Source: Gammaproteobacteria bacterium (lineage in GTDB: Bacteria; Pseudomonadota; Gammaproteobacteria; Pseudomonadales; Cellvibrionaceae). From it: a DNA stretch of 64,000 nucleotides. This document shows positions 17,009 through 26,261 of the stretch, in pieces (position 1 is the stretch's first letter; each line of letters begins with the position of its first letter). A model generated the notes under the pieces. It worked only from the letters and a program-made list of their open reading frames with translations, was not told the DNA's origin and ran no database searches. The translations under genes were made by a program, and so were the position numbers. Location: positions 12,741 to 76,740 of the forward strand of contig JAGKWY010000049.1 of assembly GCA_021151625.1 (NCBI GenBank), read 5' to 3'.

Positions 17009-19876
17009 ATGTCATCGACCTCGAAAAAATCTGCGCAAGAAAAAAATGTTATTTTCTCAACAACAAGAAAACCATTTTCTGTAAAACCTTTGGCACTGTT
17101 TGTTGCATCTGTTGCACTCTCATCAACAGCTGTTGCGCAATCAGCAAATAGCGGCAGCAATAACGCTGTACAAAATCCAACTATCGAAACCCAGGCTGTT
17201 GCAAACAGCACAGCAGGGTCAACCAGCACCGCAACGACAACAACCAGCGCGGCTAAAAATGCGCCGCTGAAGTTGGGTGTAGTTACTGTGCGCAGCCGTA
17301 ACCGGATTGAGAAACTACAAGACGTACCGCTTTCGGTTTCGGTAGTACAGGGCAAGGAACTGGAGCGATTGAATGCTACAGACATCAACTCGCTCACCCA
17401 GCGCCTCGCTAATATTTCCTGGAACCAGGGCAACCAGCGCACCAGTAGCCTGGCCATTCGCGGCATTGGCAAACAAGGCCAAACCGAAGCGCAGGACCCA
17501 GCGGTAGGCCTGATTGTGGATGGCGTTAACTATGCCTATAACGCCCTGTCATCCAGCTTTGACTTTACCGATATTGAAACTGTAGAAGTCGCACGCGGGC
17601 CGCAAGGAACGCTACTGGGTAAAAACAGCAGTATCGGCGCGATTAACGTAACCACCAAGCGCCCATCCTTTGATTCAGACTTTTCCTACGCTTTAACCCT
17701 GGGTGAATGGGACACAGTGCAAGGTCGCTTTGCCGGTGGCGGTGCAGTGGTTGATGATTTGCTCGCCTGGCGCGGTACGCTCAGCGTTAGCAAAGGCCAG
17801 GGCGATATTAAAAATGCGTACAACAGCGATGAAAGTATTTCCAACAAAGAGCGCGTTTCCGGCCGCGTACAATTTTTATTAACGCCCACGGAAGATTTCA
17901 CTGCGCGCCTCGCAGTGGATGTGCAACCGCGTTCGGGCGAGCGCACTAATGGCCGCACTATTTACACGCCCACACCGGAAAAATATTCCGACGGCAGCGC
18001 TAACCCGAATAACTCGGATGCGAGCAAGCGCTTAATCCGCCGCTGGTTTACCCAAAGCCCGAATTACAATTATGAAGATTCTTACCTCTGGGGCGGTGGC
18101 GAAAATGAATACAATACCGATGGTCGTCGCCCGTTAATTACCGGCAGCAATGGCGCAACGGTTGACTTAAATTGGAAGCTGGATAGCCACACAATTACCT
18201 CTATCACCGCCTACAAGGATTACCATTTCAACGCAGTAAACGATGAAGGCACGCCCTTTGATATCCAACGCAATTCCGGTGGATTTTTTAACGATTACAA
18301 ACAAGTCAGCCAGGAGCTGCGTTTGAGTTCACAGCAAGGTGGTTTTGTTGATTACCAGACCGGTTTCTTTTATCTGGATGTTAACAACGTCGCCGAATAC
18401 CAGCGCGTGTGGGGTAACGATGCCGGTGCCTGGTTTGCCAGCGCATCCCAATACACCACGCTCGATAAAGACGCGGCGGGCCGTTACCTGTTAATTAATT
18501 CTCTATCTGGTTTGGATATGGCCTGGAATAGCCCAGCGGGCTTCCAGGATATCAACAACGAAAGTACCGCACTCTTTGCGCAGGCAAACTGGAATTTTAC
18601 TGAAAAATTTGTGTTAACCACCGGTCTGCGTTTTACGCGCGAAGAGCGTGAAAACCACACCGCGACCTACATTAAAGATCACGGCTTTGGTGCTGAGTTA
18701 AATCCGGCCAATGTGGGCGAGGTAAACCTGGGCGGTTTCCACTCAGTGAATAGTGCAACCAAAATCAGCGATAGCCTCACTATTCCCGCCGGTACACTCG
18801 GCCGCATAGTCACTAATGCCGATGGTACTAAATCATTAGTGACCGACAATACCAATGCACAACTGACGCTGGCCGATCAACTCGCCGCAGAATATTTTGG
18901 TAAGGCAGCCGGTGCAGCACCGGGTGATGCCTACAACAGTTTAACTGCAGCGCAAAAAGCGCAAGTCGGTGCAGCAAAAGCCTTGCGTCAATCGCAAATC
19001 GGTGTGGTGTTTGATGAAATTAATGTAGAGCCTTACGAAAAAACATTGCCATCGTTTGTTATCAGCCCCACTTATAAATTCCATGAAAACCTGACCGGTT
19101 ATTTTTCCTGGCAGCACGGCGAAAAAGCCGGTATCGCACAAGCGACTAACGGTATTTCCAACCTGGTGAAAGAAGAAAAAATCGATGCCTTTGAATTGGG
19201 TGTGAAATCCTTATTGCTGGATAACACCCTGGTATTTAACCTGGCACTGTTTGATATGAAGATTAAGGATTATCAACAAACCAGCCGCGTTTATGACGAA
19301 TACACCACCAACCTGAATCGCCAGGCAGACCCAACAGCTAACGATGTTTACACCAACGCTACCGCCAACATTCCCGAAGTGCGTGCACGCGGCATTGAAA
19401 TCGATAGCGTCTATTCAGGTATTCCCAACACGTCTATTCGTTTTGCCGGTGCTATTACCGATGCGGAATATGTGGAGTTCACCAACTCGCCACAGCCTGC
19501 TGAAAATGGTTATACCGGTGCACCGCAATATCAGGATGTGAGCGGCGAAACACTGCCCGGCGCGTCCAAATATTCGTTCAACCTGGGTGTGGATTACCGT
19601 TTGCCCGTGTGGGATGGCAAAGAATTCCACACCAGTTTAAACGCGCAATACGCCAGCAAATTCAATTCGGATAACTCACTGTCATCCTATGGTTGGATTG
19701 AAGGTCGCACCATTGTGGATTTTGGTATTGGCCTGGGCAACAGCAATCAAACCTTCGATGTGAACCTGGTGGTAAAAAACCTGTTTGATGATGACACCCC
19801 CTTAACCCGCACCTGGAACAACTACACGCCGGCGCATCCACGCTGGATAGGTGTGACCTTTAGTGGGCGTTTTTAA
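17009..19876 (+). CDS. TonB-dependent outer-membrane receptor
   Basis: 955 residues. A signal peptide (FVASVALSSTAVAQ) and a Ser/Thr/Ala/Asn linker precede a TonB-box-like GVVTVRSRNR. The plug has DVPLSVSVVQGKELERL, SLAIRGIGKQ, VGLIVDGVNYAY and VEVARGPQGTLLGKN, which are classical. The beta-barrel ends at the aromatic IGVTFSGRF. The long barrel includes an unusual Ala/Gln-rich segment (about residues 610-675). It takes up an unknown ligand energised by TonB. It is closely related to the receptor at 23389 and sits upstream of the arylsulfotransferase-fold gene. Confidence 0.95.
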   Translation: MSSTSKKSAQEKNVIFSTTRKPFSVKPLALFVASVALSSTAVAQSANSGSNNAVQNPTIETQAVANSTAGSTSTATTTTSAAKNAPLKLGVVTVRSRNRIEKLQDVPLSVSVVQGKELERLNATDINSLTQRLANISWNQGNQRTSSLAIRGIGKQGQTEAQDPAVGLIVDGVNYAYNALSSSFDFTDIETVEVARGPQGTLLGKNSSIGAINVTTKRPSFDSDFSYALTLGEWDTVQGRFAGGGAVVDDLLAWRGTLSVSKGQGDIKNAYNSDESISNKERVSGRVQFLLTPTEDFTARLAVDVQPRSGERTNGRTIYTPTPEKYSDGSANPNNSDASKRLIRRWFTQSPNYNYEDSYLWGGGENEYNTDGRRPLITGSNGATVDLNWKLDSHTITSITAYKDYHFNAVNDEGTPFDIQRNSGGFFNDYKQVSQELRLSSQQGGFVDYQTGFFYLDVNNVAEYQRVWGNDAGAWFASASQYTTLDKDAAGRYLLINSLSGLDMAWNSPAGFQDINNESTALFAQANWNFTEKFVLTTGLRFTREERENHTATYIKDHGFGAELNPANVGEVNLGGFHSVNSATKISDSLTIPAGTLGRIVTNADGTKSLVTDNTNAQLTLADQLAAEYFGKAAGAAPGDAYNSLTAAQKAQVGAAKALRQSQIGVVFDEINVEPYEKTLPSFVISPTYKFHENLTGYFSWQHGEKAGIAQATNGISNLVKEEKIDAFELGVKSLLLDNTLVFNLALFDMKIKDYQQTSRVYDEYTTNLNRQADPTANDVYTNATANIPEVRARGIEIDSVYSGIPNTSIRFAGAITDAEYVEFTNSPQPAENGYTGAPQYQDVSGETLPGASKYSFNLGVDYRLPVWDGKEFHTSLNAQYASKFNSDNSLSSYGWIEGRTIVDFGIGLGNSNQTFDVNLVVKNLFDDDTPLTRTWNNYTPAHPRWIGVTFSGRF

Positions 19877-19908
19877 TTAATCGTTATCCATTAGTCACAT
19901 TAAAAATT

Positions 19909-19939
19909 ATTTTCGTCGCTGTTTTGCAGCGACGAAAAT
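19909..19939 (+). promoter_or_regulatory. Perfect 13-bp intercistronic hairpin between TonB receptor and ASST gene
   Basis: ATTTTCGTCGCTG (19909-19921), loop TTTTG, then CAGCGACGAAAAT (19927-19939). It has no T-tract after it, so it is more likely an mRNA stabiliser, processing site or attenuator than a full terminator. An ATG (19938-19940) lies at the base of the stem, which argues that translation of the next gene starts further on. Confidence 0.75.
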
Positions 19940-19955
19940 GTTAAGGAGCGCAGTT

Positions 19956-21410
19956 GTGATTGCATCATTGCAGAAGAAATTTTTCCCCCCACTGAAGAAC
20001 ATTATTAATCCGCTCGCGGGAACGGCTATATTTCTCGCCGCCAATCTGGCCCAGGCAATTCCCAGCGTCTACCCCACAGGCACTACCATTTACGACCCCG
20101 CCAAAGCCTATAACTCTTATGTGTTATTTGCCGGGCAGGATAAGAAAACCCATTTAATCGATTTAAATGGCAATGCAGTACACGAATGGAATTACAACGG
20201 CTTTCCACCGGTATTTATTGACCCGGCGTTAAACAAGGGGAAGCGCGGTCATGTGCTGGTACAACTCGCCGGTGAAACTGGCGGCCGCGCTAATGCAACC
20301 GCACAATCTATTGGTGAAGTGGATTGGAATGGAAACATTGTCTGGCAATGGGGCGGCGCCGGCGCACAGGACGCCTATGCCAGCAACGGTACAGCGACCG
20401 ATGCCAGCGGTTACGGCACCAGCATTCGCCAGCATCACGACTGGCGTCGCCTGCCCAACGGCAACACCGTTATTCTGGTGAATTACGTTATTCCCGTTAA
20501 AGGTTGGAAGGCAGAAAAATTATTGGAAGACGGCATTTACGAAGTTAACCCAAAGGGTGAAGTGGTGTGGAAATGGGCTGCCTTTGAACATTTGGGCGAA
20601 TTTGGTTTTAGTGAAGCATCGCTAAAAATTTTACGTGAATCGCTCACACGCAACGACAAAACCATTCCCTTCGATTATTTGCATTTTAACAATTTATCCG
20701 TAGTCGGCCCCAACAAATGGTATGACGCCGGCGACCAACGCTTTCATCCGGATAATTTATTATTCGATGCACGCGAAGCAAATATCATCGGTATTATCGA
20801 TAAAAAATCTGGAAAAATTGTCTGGCGTATCGGACCGGATTATCCACCATCCATTGGACAATCCCCTGGTACCGCAAGTAAGCCGAATCTCCCCCGTCCG
20901 GTTGATCAAATTTCCGGGCAGCACGACGCGCACATAATTGCACAAGGCTTGCCGGGCGCAGGCAATTTGCTGGTATTTGATAACCAGGGCGCAGCAGGTT
21001 ACCCACCAGTTAATATTGGTACCCAACCACGTTCGCGCGTACTGGAAATTGATCCGCTTACAAAAGAAATTGTGTGGCAATACACAGGCGTGGATTCCGG
21101 CAAACCCGGTTACAGCTTTTACAGCTCTTACATCAGCAGTGCACGCCGTTTGCCCAATGGCAATACCCTGGTTGATGAAGGCATGAATGGGCGCTTGTTC
21201 CAGATCACCAGCAAAGGCGAAATTGTGTGGGAATACATCAGCCCCTACTTCAGCACACCGCGCACAGAAGATCCGCAACCCTTTAGCAGCAACACCGTTT
21301 ATCGCGCCCAACCAGTTCCTTATGAATGGGCTCCCGAAGGAACACCGCGCTCGGAAAAGCCGGTAAAAGCACCTGCGCCTGGTCAGTTCCGTGTTAATGC
21401 TATTCAATAA
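19956..21410 (+). CDS. Secreted arylsulfotransferase (ASST)-family protein
   Basis: 484 residues starting at GTG 19956, chosen because AAGGAG (19943-19948) lies 7 bases upstream; the in-frame ATG at 19938 is inside a hairpin. A signal peptide ends AANLAQA. Repeated blade motifs (GNAVHEW, GNIVWQW, GEVVWKW, KEIVWQYTG, GEIVWEY) indicate a beta-propeller. QHHDWRRLPNGNT and QHDAHII supply His residues of the kind used by ASST enzymes to carry the sulfuryl group. Members transfer sulfate between phenols; many relatives are uncharacterised. Neighbouring sulfatase and receptors suggest a sulfated substrate. Confidence 0.85.
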   Translation: MIASLQKKFFPPLKNIINPLAGTAIFLAANLAQAIPSVYPTGTTIYDPAKAYNSYVLFAGQDKKTHLIDLNGNAVHEWNYNGFPPVFIDPALNKGKRGHVLVQLAGETGGRANATAQSIGEVDWNGNIVWQWGGAGAQDAYASNGTATDASGYGTSIRQHHDWRRLPNGNTVILVNYVIPVKGWKAEKLLEDGIYEVNPKGEVVWKWAAFEHLGEFGFSEASLKILRESLTRNDKTIPFDYLHFNNLSVVGPNKWYDAGDQRFHPDNLLFDAREANIIGIIDKKSGKIVWRIGPDYPPSIGQSPGTASKPNLPRPVDQISGQHDAHIIAQGLPGAGNLLVFDNQGAAGYPPVNIGTQPRSRVLEIDPLTKEIVWQYTGVDSGKPGYSFYSSYISSARRLPNGNTLVDEGMNGRLFQITSKGEIVWEYISPYFSTPRTEDPQPFSSNTVYRAQPVPYEWAPEGTPRSEKPVKAPAPGQFRVNAIQ

Positions 21411-21487
21411 TCGCACTGAACTTATTTTTTCAACTCAGGATTCACACTAAGCAATTTTCAAACAGAACAGCGGACGTTTGCGTCTTA

Positions 21488-21518
21488 CTACCAGCGCAAT
21501 TTGCGCTGGTAGATTTTT
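21488..21518 (+). terminator. Rho-independent terminator after ASST gene
   Basis: Palindrome CTACCAGCGC / GCGCTGGTAG (10-bp stem, 5-base loop) followed by ATTTTTCTTC. It lies between the ASST-family gene and the sulfatase, so read-through or a new promoter is needed for the sulfatase. Confidence 0.85.
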
Positions 21519-21572
21519 CTTCTAAATAGATCACCCATTAGCGAAAAAAATCAATCGACCAGAAGAGTGCTT

Positions 21573-23006
21573 ATGACATCAATTAACAAAAATCGCCGCC
21601 GGTTTATTACCCGCTCCGCAAAAATATCTGCCGCGACACTGGCAACAGGCAGCTTGCTGGGATCAAATTTACTGAACGCCAAGGCTGCTGAAAAACCTAA
21701 TATTATTTTTATCCTGGCCGATGACCTGGGCTACGCCGATTTGAGCGTGTACGGCCAGCGCGCGTTTAAAACACCGGTGCTGGATAAACTGGCAGAGGAT
21801 GGTTTGCGCTTTACCCAGCACTACGCTAACTCGGCAGTTTGTTCCGCAACGCGTTTTGGCTTAATTACCGGGCGCTACCAATACCGTTTGCAAGGAGGGC
21901 TGGAAGAGCCGCTATCCAGTTCAGCCAACAATATAGGTTTACCACCAGAACACCCCACCCTGCCATCCTTGCTGAAAAAGCAAAATTATAAAACTGCATT
22001 ATTTGGTAAATGGCATTTGGGTTCGCTACCCAATTTTGGTCCGTTGAAAAGTGGTTACGATCTTTTCTTTGGCAATTACGGTGGCGCGCTGGATTATTTC
22101 ACCCACAAAACCAATGTTGGACCAGATGCAAAAGAAGGCCTGTTTGAAGGCGAAGTTCCGGTAGAGAAAGTGGGCTATTACACGGATTTAATTGCCGAGC
22201 GCGCGGTGGACTACATCAATCAACATGACAAAAAAAATCCGTTCTTTTTATCGCTACACTTCACCGCCCCCCACTGGCCCTGGGAAGGTCCGGAAGATGA
22301 AGCAGTGGCACAACAAATTAAAAGCCTCTTTCACTATGAAGGCGGCAGCCTGGAAACCTACGGCAAAATGGTAGTGGCATTGGATACTGCCATTGGGCGG
22401 GTGTTAAAAGCATTAGACAAACAAAAGCTGAGCAAAAATACCATTGTAGTTTTCAGCAGCGACAATGGCGGCGAACGTTTTTCCGATACCTGGCCCTTTA
22501 CCGGGCAAAAAACCGAATTGCTGGAAGGCGGTATTCGCGTACCGGGTATTATTCGTTGGCCAGCGGCAATTAAAGGTGGGCAAATCTCGGATCAAGTCGC
22601 TATTAGTATGGATTGGGTACCCACCCTGCTCGCCGCCGCAGGCGGCGCACCAGACCCGACTTACCCCAGCGATGGCGAAAACCTGTTGCCGGTTTTATTG
22701 GGTAGTACAGAAGAGCAGCCGCGTACTCTTTTCTGGCGCTACAAGGGCAATAGCCAACGCGCCATTCGCTCCGGCGATTGGAAGTATTTAAAAATCGCGA
22801 ACAATGAATTCCTGTTTAATTTAAAAGAAGATGTACGCGAGCGCGCCAACTACGCCGAAACCCATGCCGATATTCTCGCGCAACTTAAAACCCGCTGGGA
22901 TGAATGGAACAGCAGCATGTTGCCCATTACTGAAGAATCCAGCACGCATGTAGTCGATGGAAAAAGCCAGGCCGATCGCCACGGTGTAATTAGCACCAAA
23001 AAGTGA
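21573..23006 (+). CDS. Tat-exported type I sulfatase
   Basis: 477 residues from ATG 21573 (a GTG at 21567 is also in frame). A Tat-like N-terminus (NRRRFITRSAKISAATLATG) precedes the sulfatase start PNIIFILADDLGYADLSVYG, where D50 and D51 bind calcium. The formylglycine signature is CSATRFGLITGR, with C90 to be oxidised, and H-containing KWHLGSLP and SSDNGGERF follow in the right places. It hydrolyses sulfate esters in the periplasm; maturation needs a formylglycine-generating or anaerobic maturase encoded elsewhere. No such gene is in the window. Confidence 0.95.
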   Translation: MTSINKNRRRFITRSAKISAATLATGSLLGSNLLNAKAAEKPNIIFILADDLGYADLSVYGQRAFKTPVLDKLAEDGLRFTQHYANSAVCSATRFGLITGRYQYRLQGGLEEPLSSSANNIGLPPEHPTLPSLLKKQNYKTALFGKWHLGSLPNFGPLKSGYDLFFGNYGGALDYFTHKTNVGPDAKEGLFEGEVPVEKVGYYTDLIAERAVDYINQHDKKNPFFLSLHFTAPHWPWEGPEDEAVAQQIKSLFHYEGGSLETYGKMVVALDTAIGRVLKALDKQKLSKNTIVVFSSDNGGERFSDTWPFTGQKTELLEGGIRVPGIIRWPAAIKGGQISDQVAISMDWVPTLLAAAGGAPDPTYPSDGENLLPVLLGSTEEQPRTLFWRYKGNSQRAIRSGDWKYLKIANNEFLFNLKEDVRERANYAETHADILAQLKTRWDEWNSSMLPITEESSTHVVDGKSQADRHGVISTKK

Positions 23007-23388
23007 TTTTTTCGCCACAGATCTGCTGATGATAAAACAACCAGATTAATTGATACCAACAAGGATGTTGGTCTGCCCTTCCCATTTAAACTCTTCTCCG
23101 TTTTACTCACTGCAAAATTGCGTATTAGCAACGCTGCTTTTTACACAAATTTTGTCTTATTAAAAACAACCGCAGCCGACTAAGTTTTTTATTACGCAAT
23201 AAAATTTTTATTTTCAAACAATAGGAATTACCCAATAAAAAATATCCGTAAACATTCAACCTTGCCAATACTCATGGCCTATTACTTGCGATAAGCACAG
23301 CGTTAAAAAAATACAGCGGTCAATAGATACAGCGTTAACCGAAACATTACTTTTATTTAATTCACTGTGCATTCGTAAGGAATTTTTC
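23007..23388 (+). other. Intergenic region upstream of second TonB receptor
   Basis: 382 bp, AT-rich, with no gene. A small 7-bp hairpin (ACCAACA / TGTTGGT) lies at 23055-23072 without a T-tract. It probably holds the promoter and leader of the receptor at 23389; an SD (AAGGAA) precedes that ATG. Confidence 0.5.
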
Positions 23389-26175
23389 ATGAATAAGAAT
23401 TTATTATTAGGCCACATCAATAGCATTCACCACAAAAAGAGCTATTACCGCAATAGATACTTGCTGGCAAGTCAGTGGCTATTGCTGGCCAGTTTAACTT
23501 ACAGCGCCCTGCCGGTTTTAGCGCAAACCAATGCTACGACCAAGCGCGAACAAAAAGCAGAAAACACCACAGTATTGCAAACTGTTACCGTGCGCTCACG
23601 CAACCGCATTGAAAAATTGCAGGATGTACCGCTTTCTATTTCAGTGGTTACCGGGCAAGAGCTGGAGCGCTTGCAAGCCCTGGATGTTGCTTCCTTTAGT
23701 AAACGTGTTGGCAATGTAATCTGGAACCCGGGCAACCCGCGTCAATTCAGTTTATCAGTGCGCGGTGTGGGCAAGCAGGCGCAAACCGATGCGCAGGATC
23801 CAAGCGTAGGCATTATTGTGGATGGTGTTAACTACGCCTATAACCCGCTGTCATCAAGCGTGAACTTTACCGACATTGCTGCGGTAGAAGTGACACGCGG
23901 CCCACAAGGAACCTTGCTAGGTAAAAATACCAGTCTCGGCGTCATTAACATCACCACCCGTCGCCCTACATTTACTAACGAAGCCTACGCGACTGTGAGC
24001 TATGGCTATTACCACGATTTATTTGGCTCTGCCGTTTTAGGAGGTGCCGTAATTGATGATTTACTGGCATGGCGCGGTGTATTTACCGCACAAAAAGCCA
24101 ATGGTGATTTGGTTAACACCTACAATCAGGACCAAACTTATGCAAATAAAGATCGTCTCTCTGCACGGGTGCAATTTTTATTAACGCCGAGCGAAAATTT
24201 CTCTGCGCGTATCAGCCTAGATGCACAACCCAAAGCCGGTGAGGCCACTAACGGCAGAACCTTTAATAGACCCACACCAACAACCTATGCGGGTATCAAT
24301 CTCACCGGTACCAACGCGGGCACGAACGTAAATCCATTAAGCTCTGATCCAAAAACCCGGTTGAATCGCCGCTGGTTTCTGGAACAAAGTGAATATCGCT
24401 ACGAAGAAGATTGGCTTGGCAATAGCAAGCGCGATCGCATCAACGCCGACAATTACAATCCCATTGTGACCGGTACCAATGGGGCATCTACGGAATTAAA
24501 TTGGAAATTGCAGGATTACGAAGTTACTTCAATTACTGCCTATAAAGATTATTATTTTGCTGCACGCAATGACGAAGGTACACCCTTTGATATCAGCAAA
24601 AATGGTGGGGGCTTGGTGGACTACACACAATACAGCCAGGAACTGCGCTTAAGTTCAGACACCGGCGGCTTTGTGGATTACCAAACCGGATTATTTTGGC
24701 TGGCAACAGATATTGATCACTCCACCCGCGCCGGTTGGGGTTCCGATGCCGGCGCCTGGTTCGCCACTAACGCTCAATACAATCGCCTGGATACCAACGC
24801 CAGTGGTCGCGCACTTTTGCAGGATTCATTAAGCCGTTTAACACGTGAACAAGCCAACAAGTACGAAAATGAAAGTACCGCCTTATTTGCACAAGCCAAC
24901 TGGCATGTATCGAAACCACTTACACTCACCACTGGGGTGCGTTTTACCCGTGAGGACCGAGACACAAGCACCAGCGCTTTGCTCACTGATCAGGGCGCCG
25001 GCAGTTATCTCAATGCATCAGCAATTAATGTAGTAAATCCGGTTAGCCTGGGTGGATTTGACTCCATCAATGCAACGACAACGATTAACGGCCAAACCTA
25101 TGCTGCGGGTACTCTGGGGCAAGTGATCAATGGAGCTTTCGTTAATAATAACTCCATTGAACAATTGCAGCTCGCCGATAAACTCGCCAATAAATATTTT
25201 GGGGTAGCAATTACCAACACACCCGGTAGCGCATATAGCAGCCTAAGCAATACGCAAAAGGCCCAAGTCGCTGATGCCAAAACCTTGCGTCGCACTCAGG
25301 CCGCCGCGCTTTGGAATAAAGTAGACGCAGAAAGTTTTGAAGATACCCAACCCGCCTTTGTGATTAGCCCAACCTATAAATTTAGCAATGAGCTCACTCT
25401 CTATGCCTCATGGCAATACGGTGAAAAAGCGGGAATCGCGCAGGTGGTCAATGGGTTTTCCTATTTAACCGATGCCGAAAAATCCAGCGCTTATGAGGTA
25501 GGTGTGAAAACCGTTTTGTTAGATAACACACTGGTATTTAACGCGGATATTTTCCTAACCAACATAAAAGACTACCAGCAAGCGGTGCGCGCGGTAGATG
25601 AGTACACTACGGAACAAAATACTATCAGCGGTGCGCCGGAAGTCGCTTACTTATCCTACACCGGTAATGTGCCCAAAGTACGCGCGCAGGGTGTGGAAAT
25701 CGATGGTATTTATTCCGGCATTCCCAATACTACTATTCGTTTCTCCGGCGCCTATAACGATGCTTATTATGTGGAATTCCGTAACTCCGCGCAGCCGGTA
25801 GAAAATGGCTACACAGGTGCGGCACCCTACCGCGATATTTCCGGCGAAACCTTGCCCGGAGCCTTTAAATACAGCTTTAATTTAGGTATAGATTACCGCG
25901 TCCCCGTGTTCAGCAGTCACGAATTCCACACCAGCGTGAATACTTCCTACAACAGCAAATTCAATTCCGATAACGCGCTTTCCAGCTACGGCTGGGTTGA
26001 AGGTTCAACCACTACCGATTTCTCTATCGGTTTGGGTAAAGCCAAAGGTGAATTTGATGTAAGCCTGGTAGTAAAAAACCTGTTCGACGATGACACCTAC
26101 CAAAGCCAAACCTGGAACAGCTGGAACCCGGCGTTACCCAGAACGGCGAGTATTGTATTGAGTGGAAAGTTTTAA
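23389..26175 (+). CDS. TonB-dependent outer-membrane receptor, paralog of 17009
   Basis: 928 residues. It is clearly paralogous to the receptor at 17009 over its whole length: TVTVRSRNRIEKLQDVPLS at the TonB box/plug start, VGKQAQTDAQDPSVG, VEVTRGPQGTLLGKN, a shared extra segment around 25141-25330, and a C-terminal aromatic SGKF. The signal peptide is long (about 44 residues, ending LPVLAQ). Two such receptors around one sulfatase suggest related but different ligands. A hairpin terminator follows it. Confidence 0.95.
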   Translation: MNKNLLLGHINSIHHKKSYYRNRYLLASQWLLLASLTYSALPVLAQTNATTKREQKAENTTVLQTVTVRSRNRIEKLQDVPLSISVVTGQELERLQALDVASFSKRVGNVIWNPGNPRQFSLSVRGVGKQAQTDAQDPSVGIIVDGVNYAYNPLSSSVNFTDIAAVEVTRGPQGTLLGKNTSLGVINITTRRPTFTNEAYATVSYGYYHDLFGSAVLGGAVIDDLLAWRGVFTAQKANGDLVNTYNQDQTYANKDRLSARVQFLLTPSENFSARISLDAQPKAGEATNGRTFNRPTPTTYAGINLTGTNAGTNVNPLSSDPKTRLNRRWFLEQSEYRYEEDWLGNSKRDRINADNYNPIVTGTNGASTELNWKLQDYEVTSITAYKDYYFAARNDEGTPFDISKNGGGLVDYTQYSQELRLSSDTGGFVDYQTGLFWLATDIDHSTRAGWGSDAGAWFATNAQYNRLDTNASGRALLQDSLSRLTREQANKYENESTALFAQANWHVSKPLTLTTGVRFTREDRDTSTSALLTDQGAGSYLNASAINVVNPVSLGGFDSINATTTINGQTYAAGTLGQVINGAFVNNNSIEQLQLADKLANKYFGVAITNTPGSAYSSLSNTQKAQVADAKTLRRTQAAALWNKVDAESFEDTQPAFVISPTYKFSNELTLYASWQYGEKAGIAQVVNGFSYLTDAEKSSAYEVGVKTVLLDNTLVFNADIFLTNIKDYQQAVRAVDEYTTEQNTISGAPEVAYLSYTGNVPKVRAQGVEIDGIYSGIPNTTIRFSGAYNDAYYVEFRNSAQPVENGYTGAAPYRDISGETLPGAFKYSFNLGIDYRVPVFSSHEFHTSVNTSYNSKFNSDNALSSYGWVEGSTTTDFSIGLGKAKGEFDVSLVVKNLFDDDTYQSQTWNSWNPALPRTASIVLSGKF

Positions 26176-26231
26176 TTTTTCGAACAGCAAACTCTGAAAG
26201 GAAATATTATAGGAGGGATATTCACAAACGA

Positions 26232-26255
26232 TTGGCGGAGCTTTTGCTCCGCCAA
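26232..26255. terminator. Bidirectional hairpin between convergent genes
   Basis: TTGGCGGAGC / GCTCCGCCAA, perfect 10-bp stem with a TTTT loop. It lies between the TonB receptor and the leftward reductase, with no strong T-tract on either side. Confidence 0.7.
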
Positions 26256-26261
26256 CATCAC

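Noticed and set aside
20760..21416. 218-codon antisense ORF over the ASST gene
   Set aside because: Antisense to a well-supported beta-propeller gene and rich in Cys/Trp artefacts; no start signal.
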